NCBI GenBank assembly: GCA_900554895.1
Contig: USIX01000138.1
Location: forward strand, 1-6,076
Length of the DNA: 6,076 nt
Reading direction: 5' to 3'
Source: an uncultured Megamonas sp.
Lineage (GTDB): Bacteria; Bacillota; Negativicutes; Selenomonadales; Selenomonadaceae
In this document: positions 4,701 to 6,076 of the stretch, one piece after another
Layout: every line of letters starts with the position of its first letter
Position numbering within the stretch: position 1 is the first letter of the stretch
Made by a program: the position numbers and the translations under genes
Notes under the pieces: model-generated
Told to the model about the DNA's origin: nothing
Seen by the model: the letters and a program-made list of their open reading frames with translations, nothing else
The model's database searches: none

Positions 4701-6076
4701 GTGGCATACTATTTTAAAGAACCATCTCATACTTTTGGTGAATATTTACTGGTTCCTGGTTATTCTTCAGATAAATGTATTCCGGCGAATGTTTCTCTGG
4801 AAACGCCGCTTGTGAAATTTGCAAAAGGTGAAGAACCGAAAATCAAATTAAACATACCGATGACTTCTGCCATCATGCAGGCTGTATCCAATGATACGAT
4901 GGCTATTGCTTTGGCTAAGGAAGGCGGTATTTCCTTTATTTACGGTTCTCAAACGATTGAAGAACAGGCTGCAATGGTAAGCCGTGTAAAAAATTACAAA
5001 TCCGGTTTTGTAAGCAGTGATTCCAATATCATGCCGTCCACTACTCTCGGTGAAGTATTGGCATTAAAAGAAAAAACCGGTCATTCCACCATGGCTGTTA
5101 CCGAAGACGGTACGCCGACAGGCAAACTCTTGGGTATTGTTACAAGCCGTGATTACCGTATCAGCCGCATGAGCATGGATACAAAAGTTGAAACGTTCAT
5201 GACTCCGTTTGAAAAGTTAATCTATGCAGATGCTGAAACAACGACGCTGTCTCTGGCAAATGACCTCATCTGGCAGCATAAGCTCAATATGCTTCCGCTT
5301 GTTGATAAAAATCAACGCTTACGCTATATGGTATTTAGAAAAGATTATACCGACAATAAAGAACATGCTTTGGAACTTACGGATAAAAATAAACGCTATC
5401 TGGTAGGTGCAGGTATCAATACTCGCGATTATGCACAGCGTGTTCCTGCTCTTTTAAAAGCGGGTGCAGATGTACTGTGCATTGACTCTTCCGAAGGTTT
5501 TTCCGAATGGCAGAGAATTACTTTAAAATATATTCATGAAAATTTCGGCGAAGATGTAAAAGTCGGTGCCGGTAATGTCGTTGACAGAGAAGGTTTCCGC
5601 TTTTTGGCTGAAGCTGGCGCTGATTTTGTAAAAGTCGGCATCGGCGGCGGTTCCATCTGTATAACGCGTGAAACGAAAGGTATCGGTCGCGGTCAGGCTA
5701 CGGCTGTAATTGATGTAGCTAAAGCGCGTGATGAATATTATGAAGAAACGGGTATTTACGTGCCTATCTGCTCCGACGGCGGTATCGTACACGATTATCA
5801 TATGACATTAGCTCTGGCTATGGGTGCGGACTTTTTGATGCTCGGCCGTTATTTCTCCCGTTTTGACGAAAGCCCGACGAACAGAGTGCGTATTAATGGC
5901 ACATATCTTAAAGAATACTGGGGCGAAGGTTCTAACCGTGCACGCAACTGGCAGCGTTACGACCTTGGCGGCGATAAGAAACTGTCCTTTGAAGAAGGCG
6001 TTGACTCTTATGTTCCGTATGTGTGGAGGCATGTTGTTCGGCGAATACACGCGAACACCCGGAGTATCAAACAATC
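4701..6076 (+). CDS. guaB: Inosine-5'-monophosphate dehydrogenase, Tritrichomonas-type; 3' end lost
   Basis: IMPDH oxidises IMP to XMP with NAD+, the committed step of guanine nucleotide synthesis, in the cytosol. The frame opens at GTG 4701, 8 nt after GAAAGAGG (4685-4692), and begins [20 protein letters not shown], the family N-terminus. The (beta/alpha)8 catalytic barrel spans about 1-100 and 220-440, with two CBS domains inserted at about 105-218. Visible functional residues are substrate Asp262 (LCIDSSEG), the IMP loop GGGSIC with nucleophile Cys320, Asp359 in SDGG, GRYFSRF at 382-388 and the Arg419-Tyr420 flap dyad (WQRYDLGG). The wording is far closer to T. foetus IMPDH than to B. subtilis or E. 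coli GuaB. Family resemblance holds to Tyr440 (6018-6020), where relatives continue PYAGSLKDNV. Here the frame reads WRHVVRR and onward with no similarity, and runs off the edge without a stop. About 60 C-terminal residues, including the CNCG segment, are missing. Confidence 0.93.
   Translation, partial: MAYYFKEPSHTFGEYLLVPGYSSDKCIPANVSLETPLVKFAKGEEPKIKLNIPMTSAIMQAVSNDTMAIALAKEGGISFIYGSQTIEEQAAMVSRVKNYKSGFVSSDSNIMPSTTLGEVLALKEKTGHSTMAVTEDGTPTGKLLGIVTSRDYRISRMSMDTKVETFMTPFEKLIYADAETTTLSLANDLIWQHKLNMLPLVDKNQRLRYMVFRKDYTDNKEHALELTDKNKRYLVGAGINTRDYAQRVPALLKAGADVLCIDSSEGFSEWQRITLKYIHENFGEDVKVGAGNVVDREGFRFLAEAGADFVKVGIGGGSICITRETKGIGRGQATAVIDVAKARDEYYEETGIYVPICSDGGIVHDYHMTLALAMGADFLMLGRYFSRFDESPTNRVRINGTYLKEYWGEGSNRARNWQRYDLGGDKKLSFEEGVDSYVPYVWRHVVRRIHANTRSIKQ
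6021..6076. other. Right-edge segment that does not continue IMPDH
   Basis: None of the three forward frames encodes the expected AGSLKDNV continuation, so a simple frameshift does not explain the break. Open peptides exist on both strands: a forward frame reads [17 protein letters not shown] from 6025, and the reverse strand reads [19 protein letters not shown] recognise neither with confidence. The segment may belong to another genome joined at about 6020. Confidence 0.5.

Noticed and set aside
4603..4815. 70-codon plus-strand open frame starting after the glmS terminator
   Set aside because: It begins in the promoter region of guaB and overlaps its conserved N-terminus in another frame; no ribosome binding site.
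1..6076. CRISPR array, tRNA/rRNA gene, insertion sequence or integrase supporting a mobile element
   Set aside because: No spaced direct repeats, no cloverleaf or rRNA-like sequence, and no transposase or recombinase motif was seen on either strand.

Overview
The window looks like two unrelated pieces of bacterial DNA, with a third scrap at the right edge. Positions 1 to about 795 read like Bacteroidota DNA. They hold the C-terminal part of a secreted 'xanthan lyase / golvesin-like' protein, then the first ~78 residues of a small family-2-type glycosyltransferase. The two genes overlap by 4 bp, and the second has an AT-rich leader without a Shine-Dalgarno site, as is usual in that phylum. The glycosyltransferase similarity stops abruptly near position 795.

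Positions from roughly 811 to 6020 read as Firmicutes, most likely a Negativicutes gut anaerobe. This is an inference from protein similarity, purine-rich Shine-Dalgarno sites, TTGACA/TATAAT-type promoters and a glmS ribozyme; no marker gene proves it. The order is: a non-coding stretch with two hairpins and a promoter; glmM (phosphoglucosamine mutase, complete); a 303-bp regulatory gap with a consensus promoter, a perfect 12-bp inverted repeat and a glmS self-cleaving ribozyme; glmS (glutamine:fructose-6-phosphate amidotransferase, complete); a strong intrinsic terminator; another promoter; and a GTG-started IMP dehydrogenase (guaB). The guaB product closely resembles the Tritrichomonas foetus-type enzyme.

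GlmS and GlmM catalyse successive steps toward UDP-GlcNAc for peptidoglycan and lipopolysaccharide: fructose-6-P to GlcN-6-P to GlcN-1-P. The ribozyme gives feedback, because GlcN-6-P triggers self-cleavage of the glmS message. guaB is a separate transcription unit for the first committed step of GMP synthesis.

The guaB reading frame follows its family for 440 residues and then leaves it at about position 6021. The last ~56 bases do not encode the expected continuation in any frame. With unrelated DNA at both ends, a chimeric assembly or chimeric clone is more likely than natural transfer, but the sequence alone cannot decide. I found no evidence of an undescribed multi-gene system. The most informative elements are the ribozyme, the inverted repeat on the glmS promoter, the unusual IMPDH subtype and the two junctions.
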